From an uncultured Prevotellaceae bacterium (GTDB lineage Bacteria > Bacteroidota > Bacteroidia > Bacteroidales > Bacteroidaceae), in assembly GCA_902767775.1 (NCBI GenBank), contig CACXIP010000022.1, positions 116,362 to 180,361 of the forward strand: a stretch of DNA of 64,000 nucleotides, written 5' to 3'. How positions within the stretch are numbered: the first letter of the stretch is position 1; each line of letters opens with the position of its first letter. A program made the translations under genes and the position numbers. The notes under the pieces are model-generated. The model was not told where the DNA came from, made no database searches, and worked only from the letters and a program-made list of their open reading frames with translations. Positions 9,786 through 17,600 of this stretch are shown here, in pieces.

Positions 9786-11099
9786 ATGTTTCTCGCCCGA
9801 CGATTCTATATAGCAATGGCGGCCGTTGCCTTCGTCCTGGCTTCTGGCGTGCTCTATGCCCCACTGTTCTGGTTGGGGCAGGTGCTGCTGTTGCTCCTTG
9901 CCGTGGTTTTGGCTGCCGATGTGGTGGTGCTGTGGTCATTGCCGGAAGTTTCTGCCGAGCGCTTCTGCTCTGACCGGTTCTCCTTAGGCGATGACAATGA
10001 GGTGACATTGCGTCTGACCAACAGGTCATCGCTGCGGCTGCGCCTGACGATAATTGATGAGTTGCCGGCACAGTTGCAGGAGCGCCACTTCTCGCTCCCC
10101 GCCATAGTGAATGCAAATTCGAAGACCGATGTCGCCTATCATGTGCGGCCCACCATGCGTGGCGTCTATGCCTTCGGTCATGTGCTCGTCTATGCTGCCA
10201 CTTCCCTCGGACTGGTTGAGCGCCGTCATCGGTGCGCTGAGCCGTGCGAGGTGAAAGTGTATCCCTCATATCTCATGCTCCGCAGGTTAGAACTGATGGC
10301 GGCCACCGACAACTTGATGGAGATAGGTGTCAAGAAGGTGCGGCAGGTAGGCAACAATACCGAGTTTGAGCAGATACGCGACTATGTGCAGGGCGACGAC
10401 TACCGCACCATCAACTGGAAGGCGAGTGCCCGCCGCACCCATCTCATGGTCAATGTCTATCAGGACGAACGGGCGCAGCAGGTGTTCTCCGTCATCGACA
10501 AGGGGCGTCTCATGCAGCAGAGCCATGAGGGGATGACGCTCCTCGACCATGCCATCAATGCCTCGCTCGTGCTCTCCTATGTGGTCATCAACCGGCAGGA
10601 CAAGGCGGGCATCATCACGTTTGCCGACCATTTCGGGTCGTTTGTTCCTGCCGAGCGTCAATCGTCGCAGATGCAGCGCATCCTGGAATGCCTCTATTCT
10701 CAACAGACCACTTTTGGAGATTCTGACTATTCCACTCTCACACCTATCATCAACCGTTTGGTGGGAAGGCGAAGTTTCATGATGCTCTACACCAACTTCA
10801 CCGATTTCGGTTGCTTGTCGCGCCAACTGCCTTATTTGAAATTGCTCAACCAGCGCCACCGCCTGTTGGTCGTCTTTTTCGAGGATGACGAACTCTCTGC
10901 CTATGCTGCCACTCCCGCCCGGGGTGGTGAGGAGTACTACCAGCATGTCATCGCTGAGAAACTCATCTATGAGCGTCGCCTGATTGTCAATACGCTGAGG
11001 CAGAACGGCATATTCAGCCTCCTGACCTCGCCGAAAAGCCTCTCTGTCGATGTCATCAACAAGTATTTGGAGATGAAGTCAAGGCATCTGCTTGCTTGA
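9786..11099 (+). CDS. DUF58 (VWA-like) membrane protein
   Basis: 437 aa. Two N-terminal hydrophobic segments (about 8-22 and 27-50) anchor it. A beta-rich region follows, then the DUF58 signature RDYVQGDDYRTINWKASARR near residue 200-217, and a VWA-like C-terminal region (VFSVIDKGRLM, LVLSYVVINRQDKAGIITFADHF). It is the last gene of the operon. DUF58 proteins are usually encoded with MoxR and probably are the ATPase's client. The stop is followed 63 bases later by the second copy of the 83-bp element. Confidence 0.9.
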   Translation: MFLARRFYIAMAAVAFVLASGVLYAPLFWLGQVLLLLLAVVLAADVVVLWSLPEVSAERFCSDRFSLGDDNEVTLRLTNRSSLRLRLTIIDELPAQLQERHFSLPAIVNANSKTDVAYHVRPTMRGVYAFGHVLVYAATSLGLVERRHRCAEPCEVKVYPSYLMLRRLELMAATDNLMEIGVKKVRQVGNNTEFEQIRDYVQGDDYRTINWKASARRTHLMVNVYQDERAQQVFSVIDKGRLMQQSHEGMTLLDHAINASLVLSYVVINRQDKAGIITFADHFGSFVPAERQSSQMQRILECLYSQQTTFGDSDYSTLTPIINRLVGRRSFMMLYTNFTDFGCLSRQLPYLKLLNQRHRLLVVFFEDDELSAYAATPARGGEEYYQHVIAEKLIYERRLIVNTLRQNGIFSLLTSPKSLSVDVINKYLEMKSRHLLA

Positions 11100-11146
11100 T
11101 GTATGTCAAATAATTGTGCTTTTTACACTTTTTAATAGGCAAAAAC

Positions 11147-11246
11147 TTGCATCAAAAGGAAAAATGCCTTAACTTTGCATCGTGTTTTTCATAGTATTAG
11201 ATTTAAGGTTAACAAAGGTTGGAGTACGGCGGTACTCCTTTTTTTT
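11147..11246 (+). ncRNA. 83-bp repeat copy B: putative promoter-sRNA-terminator unit
   Basis: 11163-11245 is identical to 4020-4102. This copy has a complete promoter: TTG at 11147-11149, 20-base spacer, TAACTTTG at 11170-11177. The intrinsic terminator (GGAGTAC-GGCG-GTACTCC, 11221-11238, then eight Ts) ends a predicted transcript of about 60 bases starting near 11183. It is downstream of DUF58 and in the same direction, so its hairpin may also terminate the operon. No protein is evident inside. What the RNA does, if made, is unknown. Confidence 0.55.
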
Positions 11247-11348
11247 GTCCCTACCCCCAAACAGGTTGCTTGATTCTTCTCGCTCCACTGGAAAAACTTG
11301 TTTGAAGCCGTAATCCTCTTGCTGTTTTAAAAAATTTTTTAAAAATTC

Positions 11349-11379
11349 TTGCCTATTTTAATTAATTTTTGTAAATTTG
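11349..11379 (+). promoter_or_regulatory. Aquaporin gene promoter
   Basis: TTG 11349-11351, 20-base spacer, TAAATTTG 11372-11379, leaving a leader of about 40 bases before the ATG at 11427. Confidence 0.7.
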
Positions 11380-11426
11380 CACAATCAAAGTGGAAATTTT
11401 CTAATCATCAATAAAAGGATAATAAT

Positions 11427-12104
11427 ATGAAGAAGTATTTGGCAGAGTTGGTGGGTACATTCACACTCACCTTCTTGGGCTGCGGCACTGCTGTAGCTTT
11501 GGGTTGCGGTACTGACACGGCTTCTGTGGTGGGCACCGCTATTGCTTTCGGCCTCTCTGTGGTTGCCATGGCTTACACCATTGGCGGCATTTCCGGATGC
11601 CATATCAATCCCGCCATCACGCTTGGCGTCTTCCTCAGTGGCCGCATGAGCGCCAAAGACTGCGGCATGTATATGCTCTTCCAGGTGATAGGTGCCATCA
11701 TTGCAGCTGCTGCTTTGGCTGGCATAGTAGGTTCCGCAGTAGGCGATCCCTTCATCACCACACATACGGGAGCCAACGCCTGCAGTTATGGGGTGACCAA
11801 CGGATTGGTCGTGGAGATTGTGCTCACCATGCTGTTTGTGCTGGTGGTGCTGGGTGCTACGTCCAAAACCAATGGTGCAACCAACAATTTCGCAGGCCTT
11901 GCCATCGGTCTGTCGCTCATCCTTATCCACTTGGTGGGTATCCATTTCACGGGTACGTCGGTCAATCCGGCCCGCTCCATCGGTCCAGCCATCTTCGAGG
12001 GCGGCCAGGCGCTCAACGAACTTTGGGTGTTCATCATCGGTCCGTTGGTGGGTGGTGCATTGGCAGCGCTCATCTGGAGGGTCATAGATACCAATGAGGA
12101 TTAA
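11427..12104 (+). CDS. aqpZ: Aquaporin Z-like water channel
   Basis: 225 aa with six hydrophobic segments and the two half-helix NPA motifs (NPAIT at 61-65, NPARS at 180-184). The selectivity-filter residues line up with water-selective aquaporins: Phe 41, His 168, Thr 177 and Arg 183, rather than the glycerol-facilitator set. Inner-membrane protein that passes water for osmotic adjustment. The gene stands alone with its own promoter and is followed by a GATGAAR-type hairpin. Specific transport has not been tested here; the assignment rests on motif pattern. Confidence 0.92.
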   Translation: MKKYLAELVGTFTLTFLGCGTAVALGCGTDTASVVGTAIAFGLSVVAMAYTIGGISGCHINPAITLGVFLSGRMSAKDCGMYMLFQVIGAIIAAAALAGIVGSAVGDPFITTHTGANACSYGVTNGLVVEIVLTMLFVLVVLGATSKTNGATNNFAGLAIGLSLILIHLVGIHFTGTSVNPARSIGPAIFEGGQALNELWVFIIGPLVGGALAALIWRVIDTNED

Positions 12105-12160
12105 AGATGAAAGATGAAAGATTAAAGATGAAATATTAAAAATTTAGATTGTAATATTGA

Positions 12161-12217
12161 TAGATGAAGGATGAAGGTTTTGTCTTGGTGGCAAACTTTC
12201 ATCCTTCATCTTTTTTG
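12161..12217 (+). terminator. GATGAAR inverted-repeat terminator
   Basis: GATGAAGGATGAA (about 12163-12175) pairs with TTCATCCTTCATC (about 12198-12210) around a 22-base loop and is followed by a T-rich run. The arms are made of the dispersed 7-base unit GATGAAR. Degenerate units also lie just upstream at 12108-12140. Probably ends aquaporin transcription. Confidence 0.55.
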
Positions 12218-12319
12218 TTTTTTTGCCAACTGAATTTTGCAATTACTCCTCTTGTCTGTGTGTCATAGTGTGAAGTGGCTGTTTCTGTTGGGGACAAAGG
12301 TAAAAAAAGCATGAAAACC

Positions 12320-12350
12320 TTTGTTTTCACCATTAAAAATGCTAATTTTG
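12320..12350 (+). promoter_or_regulatory. Aldolase gene promoter
   Basis: TTTG 12320-12323, 19-base spacer, TAATTTTG 12343-12350; the ATG follows at 12396. Confidence 0.75.
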
Positions 12351-12395
12351 CACTCAGTTTTAAAAGACAGTTTTTCACAGTTAATATTTTCAACT

Positions 12396-13392
12396 ATGGT
12401 AAGTTACAAACAATTAGGTCTTGTCAACACCCGTGAGATGTTTGCCAGGGCCATCAATGGCGGCTATGCCATCCCCGCGTTCAACTTCAACAACATGGAG
12501 CAACTCCAGGCCATCATCAAGGCTTCGGTGGAAACCCCTCCAGGTGTCTAAAGGTGCACGCAACTATGCCAACCAGACCCTCCTGCAGTACATGGCACAG
12601 GGTGCTGTGGAGTATGCCAAGGAGTTGGGTTGCAAGCATCCCGAAATCGTGCTTCACCTCGACCATGGCGACAGCTTCGAGACCTGCAAGAGCTGTGTCG
12701 ACATGGGCTTCTCGTCTGTGATGATCGACGGTTCGGCTCTTCCCTACGAGGAGAACATCGCCCTGACCAAGAAGGTGGTGGAGTATGCACATCAGTTTGA
12801 TGTCACCGTAGAGGGTGAGCTGGGTGTGCTCGCTGGTGTTGAGGACGAGGTTGTGGCAGAGGAGTCGCACTATACCAAACCTGAGGAGGTGATTGACTTC
12901 GTGAGCCGCACAGGAGTTGACTCACTGGCCATCTCCATCGGTACCTCACACGGTGCCTATAAGTTCAAGCCCGAGCAGTGCACTGTTGACCCGAAGACAG
13001 GTCGCCTGGTGCCCCCGCCACTCGCTTTCGACGTGCTCGACGCCATCATGGTGAAGCTCCCCGGTTTCCCCATCGTGCTCCATGGCTCTTCTTCAGTTCC
13101 CCAGGAGTATGTTGACATCATCAACCAGTATGGTGGCAAACTGCCCAATGCAGTGGGTATCCCCGAGGAGCAGCTCCGCAAGGCTTCTGAGAGCGCTGTC
13201 TGCAAGATCAATATCGACTCCGACTCACGTCTGGCCTTCACTGCCGCTGTCCGCAAGACTTTGGCAGAGAAACCCGGTGAGTTTGACCCGCGCAAGTTCT
13301 GTGGTCCCGCACGCGACGAGATGGAGAAGATGTACAAGCACAAGATTATCGAGGTGCTTGGCTCAGACAACAAACTGGCACAGCTCGACTAA
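12396..13392 (+). pseudogene. fba: Class II fructose-bisphosphate aldolase, interrupted by a frameshift
   Basis: From ATG 12396 the reading MVSYKQLGLVNTREMF...IIKASVETPPGV stops at 12551. A second frame resumes at once as LQVSKGARNYANQTLL and runs to 13392, including the zinc-site segments EIVLHLDHGDSFE, VEGELGVLAGVEDE and SIGTSHGAYKF. Intact relatives read VET-KSPVI-LQVSKGAR at this point; here only one base remains between the codons for ET and LQ, so about 14 bases (five conserved residues) are missing. With them the protein would be about 336 aa, normal for the family. The enzyme splits fructose-1,6-bisphosphate in glycolysis. Because both halves remain well conserved, this is either a very recent mutation or an assembly/sequencing error; ribosomal slippage would not restore the lost residues. 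Confidence 0.85.
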
Positions 13393-13417
13393 TTGCGAGT
13401 TTCAACCTGATATCAAA

Positions 13418-13450
13418 GGGCAGCAGAGTCACTTCTGCTGCTCTTTTTTT
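13418..13450 (+). terminator. Intrinsic terminator after fba
   Basis: GCAGCAGA (13420-13427) pairs with TCTGCTGC (13434-13441) around a six-base loop and is followed by a run of Ts (13444-13450). Confidence 0.8.
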
Positions 13451-13463
13451 GATTGCACGACCT

Positions 13464-13490
13464 GTCGGACAGGTCGGACTAGCCGGGACT
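13464..13490. repeat. GTCnGAC 9-bp array, locus 1 (short)
   Basis: About three 9-base units (GTCGGACAG, GTCGGACTA, GCCGGGACT) directly after the fba terminator. Same family as the arrays at 25190, 28558, 32451 and 55835. Confidence 0.6.
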
Positions 13491-13537
13491 GCTCTTGGAC
13501 TAAAATTTAAAAATCGTTAAATAATTGTGCCAAGCCA

Positions 13538-13567
13538 TTGTGCTTTAAAATTAAAATAATACCTTTG
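13538..13567 (+). promoter_or_regulatory. SPFH gene promoter
   Basis: TTG 13538-13540, 19-base spacer, TACCTTTG 13560-13567. It supports ATG 13617 rather than the upstream in-frame ATG at 13578 as start. Confidence 0.65.
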
Positions 13568-13616
13568 CGATATCAAAATGATATCATTATTATCAACTCA
13601 TTTAATTATAAGCAAA

Positions 13617-14585
13617 ATGGAAAAGAAAACAGAATTTTCATTCTCAGGAAGTGCCTTCAATGGTTTTCTGATGTTGTTTGTCAACCTGGCAGTTCTTATC
13701 TTGTCTATCGTTGGCATCATATACAGCATTATCATGCTTGATGACAGCAATGGTGCTCGTGGTGGCTGGTTGCTTGGCGCTTGTGGCCTGTTGCTGCTTA
13801 TCAACATCATCTGCTGGTGTGGATTCTTGATGCTCGAGCCCAATGAGGCACGTGTGCTTACCTGGTTCGGCAAATACAGCGGTACGTTCACCCGTACCGG
13901 TTTCTTCTGGGTCAACCCCTTCTACAGCGCAAAGAAATTGTCGCTGCGTGCCCGCAACCTTGATGCAGAACCCATCAAGGTGAACGACAAGACCGGTAAC
14001 CCTGTGATGATTGGCCTGGTGCTGGTGTGGAAACTGAAGGACACCTATAAGGCCATGTTCGAGGTCGACTCACAGACGATGGCCAGTTCGCCCACAGAAA
14101 TCGGTGGCAGTGCCAAGAGCATCATGAACGCTCTGGAGAAGTTTGTGCGCGTGCAGAGTGATGCCGCCCTCCGTCAGGTGGCTGGTCAGTATGCCTACGA
14201 TGATGATGATGCACAGACCAATGAGCCTACCCTGCGCTCGAGTGCTGATGAAATCAATGAGCAGCTGGAGCAGAAGCTCGACGAGCGCCTGGCACTGGCT
14301 GGTATAGAGGTGGTAGAGGCACGTATCAACTATCTCGCTTATGCTCCGGAGATTGCTGCCGTGATGTTGCGCCGCCAGCAGGCAACGGCCATCATCACCG
14401 CCCGTGAGAAGATTGTCGAGGGCGCCGTGTCGATGGTGAAGATGGCACTGCAGAAACTCTCTGACGAGGATGTGGTGGAACTGGACGACGACAAGAAAGC
14501 TGCTATGGTGAGCAACCTGATGGTGGTGCTCTGCGGCGATGAGTCTGCACAGCCTGTCGTAAATACCGGGACACTCAACCACTAA
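13617..14585 (+). CDS. SPFH/Band 7 domain membrane protein
   Basis: 322 aa from ATG 13617. Two N-terminal hydrophobic segments (about residues 12-35 and 45-65) are followed by an SPFH domain: EARVLTWFGKYSGTFTRTGFFWVNPF, VMIGLVLVWKLKDTYKAMFEV, and a coiled-coil-prone C-terminal part (EINEQLEQKLDERLALAGIEVVEARINYLAYAPEIAAVMLRRQQA). SPFH proteins assemble into large membrane-bound ring or cage structures; partners differ between families. The next two genes (ribbon-helix-helix and DUF1648) follow in the same direction and may be cotranscribed. Confidence 0.9.
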   Translation: MEKKTEFSFSGSAFNGFLMLFVNLAVLILSIVGIIYSIIMLDDSNGARGGWLLGACGLLLLINIICWCGFLMLEPNEARVLTWFGKYSGTFTRTGFFWVNPFYSAKKLSLRARNLDAEPIKVNDKTGNPVMIGLVLVWKLKDTYKAMFEVDSQTMASSPTEIGGSAKSIMNALEKFVRVQSDAALRQVAGQYAYDDDDAQTNEPTLRSSADEINEQLEQKLDERLALAGIEVVEARINYLAYAPEIAAVMLRRQQATAIITAREKIVEGAVSMVKMALQKLSDEDVVELDDDKKAAMVSNLMVVLCGDESAQPVVNTGTLNH

Positions 14586-14697
14586 AACAACTTTCTTTCC
14601 ATGCAATCAGGAGTAATGGCTTAACTTCAGAGCGAAGCGATAGCTTCTTTAACTACCTGAAAGTAGAGCATATGCGAAACTTGAAATAATAATTGTC

Positions 14698-14892
14698 ATG
14701 GCAAAAAAAACGTCCACAACCAAGAGTTTCATTCTTCGTGTCGACAGCGACACGATGAATGCCATTGAGGCATGGGCCGCCGATGAGTTCCGCTCCACCA
14801 ACGGACAGTTGCAGTGGATTATCACCGAGGCGCTGCGCAAGGCTGGACGTCTGCCCAAGAAACGAACGGAGAAGACCGCAGAGGAGGAATAA
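14698..14892 (+). CDS. Small ribbon-helix-helix (Arc-type) protein
   Basis: 64 aa: MAKKTSTTKSFILRVDSD then a helix-turn-helix pair (TMNAIEAWAADEFRSTNGQLQWIITEALRKAGR) and a basic/acidic tail. The beta strand followed by two helices is the Arc/MetJ-like DNA-binding plan, so it probably binds DNA as a dimer. It lies 112 bases after the SPFH gene and 3 bases before the DUF1648 gene. In this setting it may regulate the local operon, which is inference. Confidence 0.8.
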   Translation: MAKKTSTTKSFILRVDSDTMNAIEAWAADEFRSTNGQLQWIITEALRKAGRLPKKRTEKTAEEE

Positions 14893-14895
14893 GAT

Positions 14896-15423
14896 ATGAA
14901 TTTGTTCAGATTGAAGTTTTTCAGACTATTCAGGTCGGGGTGTGATGACGTGAAGCACGTCAGGATGGGGCGCACGATGGAAAGTACCATCTTTGAGCTG
15001 GTGGCGCTTGTCTTGGTCGTTACCATGTTGGTTTTGGCCGTCATCATGTATTTCAATGCTCCGGAGACTATCCCCACCCATTTCGATGCGGCTGGTCATC
15101 CCAACAATGAGGGCAGCCGTCTGACCTTGCTCATCATGGCTGGTGTTGGCTCCATCCTGACGGTTTTGCTGATGGCGGGTGCATATGTGCCTACAGGTGT
15201 CATCAACCCACCACCTAATTTGGAAACCCCGAGACAGTATGTGCTGGCCAGCCGCATGGTGCGCGTCCTCGCGCTGCTGGTGTGCTTGCTGTTCATCTGT
15301 GTCATCTTGATGATGTGCTATCCCACCGCTGGGTGTGGCATTCCCTTGATTATCTTGGTGATATTGATTGCCTTGACCCCTATCGTTTTTGCCATCTTCA
15401 TTAGGAGAGCACGCAAGCGATAG
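14896..15423 (+). CDS. DUF1648 domain membrane protein
   Basis: 175 aa. The DUF1648 motif is visible after the first membrane helix: FNAPETIPTHFDAAGHPN. Further hydrophobic segments lie near 78-98, 120-142 and 145-168, with a basic end (FIRRARKR). Another start is possible at residue 24 or 28 (MGRTMESTIFEL), because the first 23 residues are unusually basic. Function unknown. It is the last gene of the SPFH cluster. Confidence 0.8.
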   Translation: MNLFRLKFFRLFRSGCDDVKHVRMGRTMESTIFELVALVLVVTMLVLAVIMYFNAPETIPTHFDAAGHPNNEGSRLTLLIMAGVGSILTVLLMAGAYVPTGVINPPPNLETPRQYVLASRMVRVLALLVCLLFICVILMMCYPTAGCGIPLIILVILIALTPIVFAIFIRRARKR

Positions 15424-15485
15424 ACATAACAGATTGGCCCAAACTTCTTTCAGGAAACACGAAAGAGATGTTTTTCTGCTAAAAA

Positions 15486-15517
15486 TTTGGCAGAAAGCAA
15501 AAAAAGCAGTACCTTTG
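15486..15517 (+). promoter_or_regulatory. rplS promoter
   Basis: TTTG 15486-15489, 20-base spacer, TACCTTTG 15510-15517. A leader of about 80 bases precedes the ATG at 15606. Confidence 0.75.
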
Positions 15518-15605
15518 CACCGCTTTTTTGCGTAACCGATGACAGGAAGAAGAGTTGCCTAGTTATGTTGCGCTGGAAGACAGGTCATTTAATCAATCAA
15601 TCACA

Positions 15606-15998
15606 ATGGATTTAATCAAGGTTGCTGAACAAGCATTTGCAACTAACAATGCCGAGCAGGCAAAGGCCGCTGGCAAGAAATTCGACGAGTTCCATCCTGG
15701 TGACACCGTCACTGTAGCCTACAAGATCATCGAGGGTAACAAGGAGCGTATCCAGCTCTACCGTGGTGTGGTTATCCGCATCTCCGGTCATGGAGACAAG
15801 AAGCGCTTCACCGTCCGCAAGATGTCTGGCACCGTGGGTGTCGAGCGTATCTTCCCCATCGAGTCGCCCAACATCGACAGCATCGAGGTCAACAAGCGTG
15901 GTAAGGTGCGCCGTGCAAAGCTTTACTACCTGCGCAAGCTCACAGGCAAGAAGGCCCGCATCAAGGAGAAGTTTACTGCTCCCAAAGCACAGGATTAA
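15606..15998 (+). CDS. rplS: 50S ribosomal protein L19
   Basis: 130 aa from ATG 15606 (the frame is open to 15555 but the leader is not conserved-looking). The L19 core is plain: [29 protein letters not shown], the [19 protein letters not shown] segment and [25 protein letters not shown]19 sits at the interface of the two ribosomal subunits. In this genome the gene is monocistronic, with its own promoter and terminator. Confidence 0.97.
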   Translation: MDLIKVAEQAFATNNAEQAKAAGKKFDEFHPGDTVTVAYKIIEGNKERIQLYRGVVIRISGHGDKKRFTVRKMSGTVGVERIFPIESPNIDSIEVNKRGKVRRAKLYYLRKLTGKKARIKEKFTAPKAQD

Positions 15999-16007
15999 GT
16001 GAAATAA

Positions 16008-16037
16008 AGGGGTTTCATGCACTGAAACCTCTTTTTT
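16008..16037 (+). terminator. rplS terminator
   Basis: AGGGGTTTCA (16008-16017) pairs with TGAAACCTCT (16023-16032, one G-U pair) and is followed by a T run. Confidence 0.8.
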
Positions 16038-16091
16038 CTTTTTGACAACAAAGGTCCGACAAGCAATAATACCCCAAAACATCACATCACA

Positions 16092-17273
16092 ATGAAAGAA
16101 CTTGCATTGAAATACGGTTGCAACCCCAACCAGAAGCCGTCGCGCATCTTTATGATAGAAGGTGAGCTGCCCCTTGAGGTGCTCAACGGACGGCCGGGAT
16201 ACATCAATTTCCTCGACGCACTCAACAGCTGGCAGCTCGTTCGCGAGCTCAAGGCTGCCACAGGTCTGCCCTCCGCTGCCAGTTTCAAGCATGTGTCGCC
16301 TGCCGGCGCCGCTGTAGGACTGCCGTTGAGCGATACACTCCGACGCATCTATTTCGTCGATGACATCGAGGGTGAGATGTCGCCCATCGCTTGTGCTTAC
16401 GCCAGGGCGAGGGGAGCCGACCGAATGAGCAGTTACGGTGACTTCGTGGCACTCAGCGATACCTGCGATGCCATGACGGCTACGCTGCTCAAGCGCGAGG
16501 TATCAGATGGCGTCATCGCTCCTGGTTACACCCCTGAGGCATTGGAGATTCTCCGTGCCAAGCGCAAGGGTACTTACAACGTCATCCAGATAGACCCAGA
16601 CTACCGTCCCGAACCCATAGAGCGCAAGCAGGTGTTCGGCATCACCTTTGAGCAGGGGCGCAATGAGATTGACCTCAACGACCCTGCGCTCTTCGCCAAT
16701 ATCCCCACACAGAACAAGACGTTCACCGATGAGGCACGCCGCGACTTGGTCATCGCACTCATCACCCTGAAATACACGCAGAGCAACAGCGTATGCTATG
16801 TGAAGGACGGACAGGCAATCGGTATCGGTGCAGGTCAGCAGAGCCGTATCCACTGCACACGTCTGGCAGGCAACAAGGCAGACATCTGGTGGCTCCGCCA
16901 GCATCCGAAGGTGATGGCGCTGCCTTTCGTTCCGGGTATCCGCCGCGCCGACCGCGACAACACCATCGATGTGTATATCAGCGAGGACCACGACGATGTG
17001 CTTTGCGACGGCACCTGGCAGCAGTTCTTCACCGAGCGTCCTGAGGTGCTCACCATGGAGGAGAAAAAGGCATGGATAGCTCAGAACACGAAAGTGGCGC
17101 TTGGCAGCGATGCTTTCTTCCCCTTTGGCGACAATATCGAGCGTGCCCACAAGAGCGGTGTGGAATATATCGCACAGGCTGGTGGTTCAGTGCGCGACGA
17201 CCATGTCATCGCTACCTGCGACAAGTATGGCATCGCCATGGCGTTCACCGGTGTGAGGCTCTTCCATCATTGA
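16092..17273 (+). CDS. AICAR transformylase, stand-alone domain
   Basis: 393 aa. It carries the phosphoribosylaminoimidazolecarboxamide formyltransferase domain only: the K66-H67 catalytic pair in SFKHVSPAGAAVG, SDTCDAMTATLLKREVSDGVIAPGYTPEALEIL, KYTQSNSVCYVKDGQAIGIGAGQQSRIHCTRLAG, and the C-terminal SDAFFPFGDNIERA and IAQAGGSVRDDHVI. The N-terminal IMP cyclohydrolase (MGS-like) domain of bifunctional PurH is absent, so IMP ring closure must be made by another protein. It acts in the penultimate step of purine synthesis. A small basic ORF follows 11 bases downstream. Confidence 0.92.
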   Translation: MKELALKYGCNPNQKPSRIFMIEGELPLEVLNGRPGYINFLDALNSWQLVRELKAATGLPSAASFKHVSPAGAAVGLPLSDTLRRIYFVDDIEGEMSPIACAYARARGADRMSSYGDFVALSDTCDAMTATLLKREVSDGVIAPGYTPEALEILRAKRKGTYNVIQIDPDYRPEPIERKQVFGITFEQGRNEIDLNDPALFANIPTQNKTFTDEARRDLVIALITLKYTQSNSVCYVKDGQAIGIGAGQQSRIHCTRLAGNKADIWWLRQHPKVMALPFVPGIRRADRDNTIDVYISEDHDDVLCDGTWQQFFTERPEVLTMEEKKAWIAQNTKVALGSDAFFPFGDNIERAHKSGVEYIAQAGGSVRDDHVIATCDKYGIAMAFTGVRLFHH

Positions 17274-17284
17274 TTTTTCCGACT

Positions 17285-17491
17285 ATGAGCAATGGAGTGG
17301 ATATTGATGCCATCATTGAGGGCGGCATCGTTTGGGGCCGAGGCGGTGGCGGCGACAAGGGCAAGGATGACGGCAAAGGCAAGGTGAGGACAAAAGCCAA
17401 GAAAAAAGCTTATATCACCGGTGCCCATGGCAGTGGCAGTGCGCGTCAGAAAGCCAAATACCGCGAGCAGAGGGCAAAAAGGAAAAAATAA
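17285..17491 (+). CDS. Small Gly/Lys-rich basic protein, function unknown
   Basis: 68 aa from ATG 17285, 11 bases after the AICAR transformylase stop. An acidic N-terminus (MSNGVDIDAIIEGGIVWGRG) is followed by a glycine/lysine-rich, probably disordered tail (GDKGKDDGKGKVRTKAKKKAYITG ... KAKYREQRAKRKK). The composition would suit nucleic-acid or ribosome binding, but no family is recognised. Codon use resembles its neighbours, which favours a real gene. Confidence 0.6.
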   Translation: MSNGVDIDAIIEGGIVWGRGGGGDKGKDDGKGKVRTKAKKKAYITGAHGSGSARQKAKYREQRAKRKK

Positions 17492-17517
17492 TTCGAATTA
17501 TTTTTGGATTATTTTTG

Positions 17518-17600
17518 GATGAAGGATGAAGGATGAAAGATGAAGGTTTGATAGTAATGCAAATAATCTTTCATCCTTCATCTTTCATCCTTCATCCTTT
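17518..17600. terminator. GATGAAR inverted repeat between convergent genes
   Basis: Four GATGAAR units (about 17519-17548) face complementary TTCATCY units (about 17569-17600) across a 20-base loop. It lies between two convergent genes and can form a hairpin on either strand, so it probably acts as a bidirectional terminator. It slightly overlaps the 3' end of pgeF. Confidence 0.55.

Noticed and set aside
4020-11246. Composite transposon
   Set aside because: The 83-bp copies have no terminal inverted repeats or transposase, and the genes inside are a conserved chromosomal cluster.
11100-11426. Riboswitch in front of the aquaporin gene
   Set aside because: The leader after the mapped promoter is only about 40 bases and shows no conserved aptamer.
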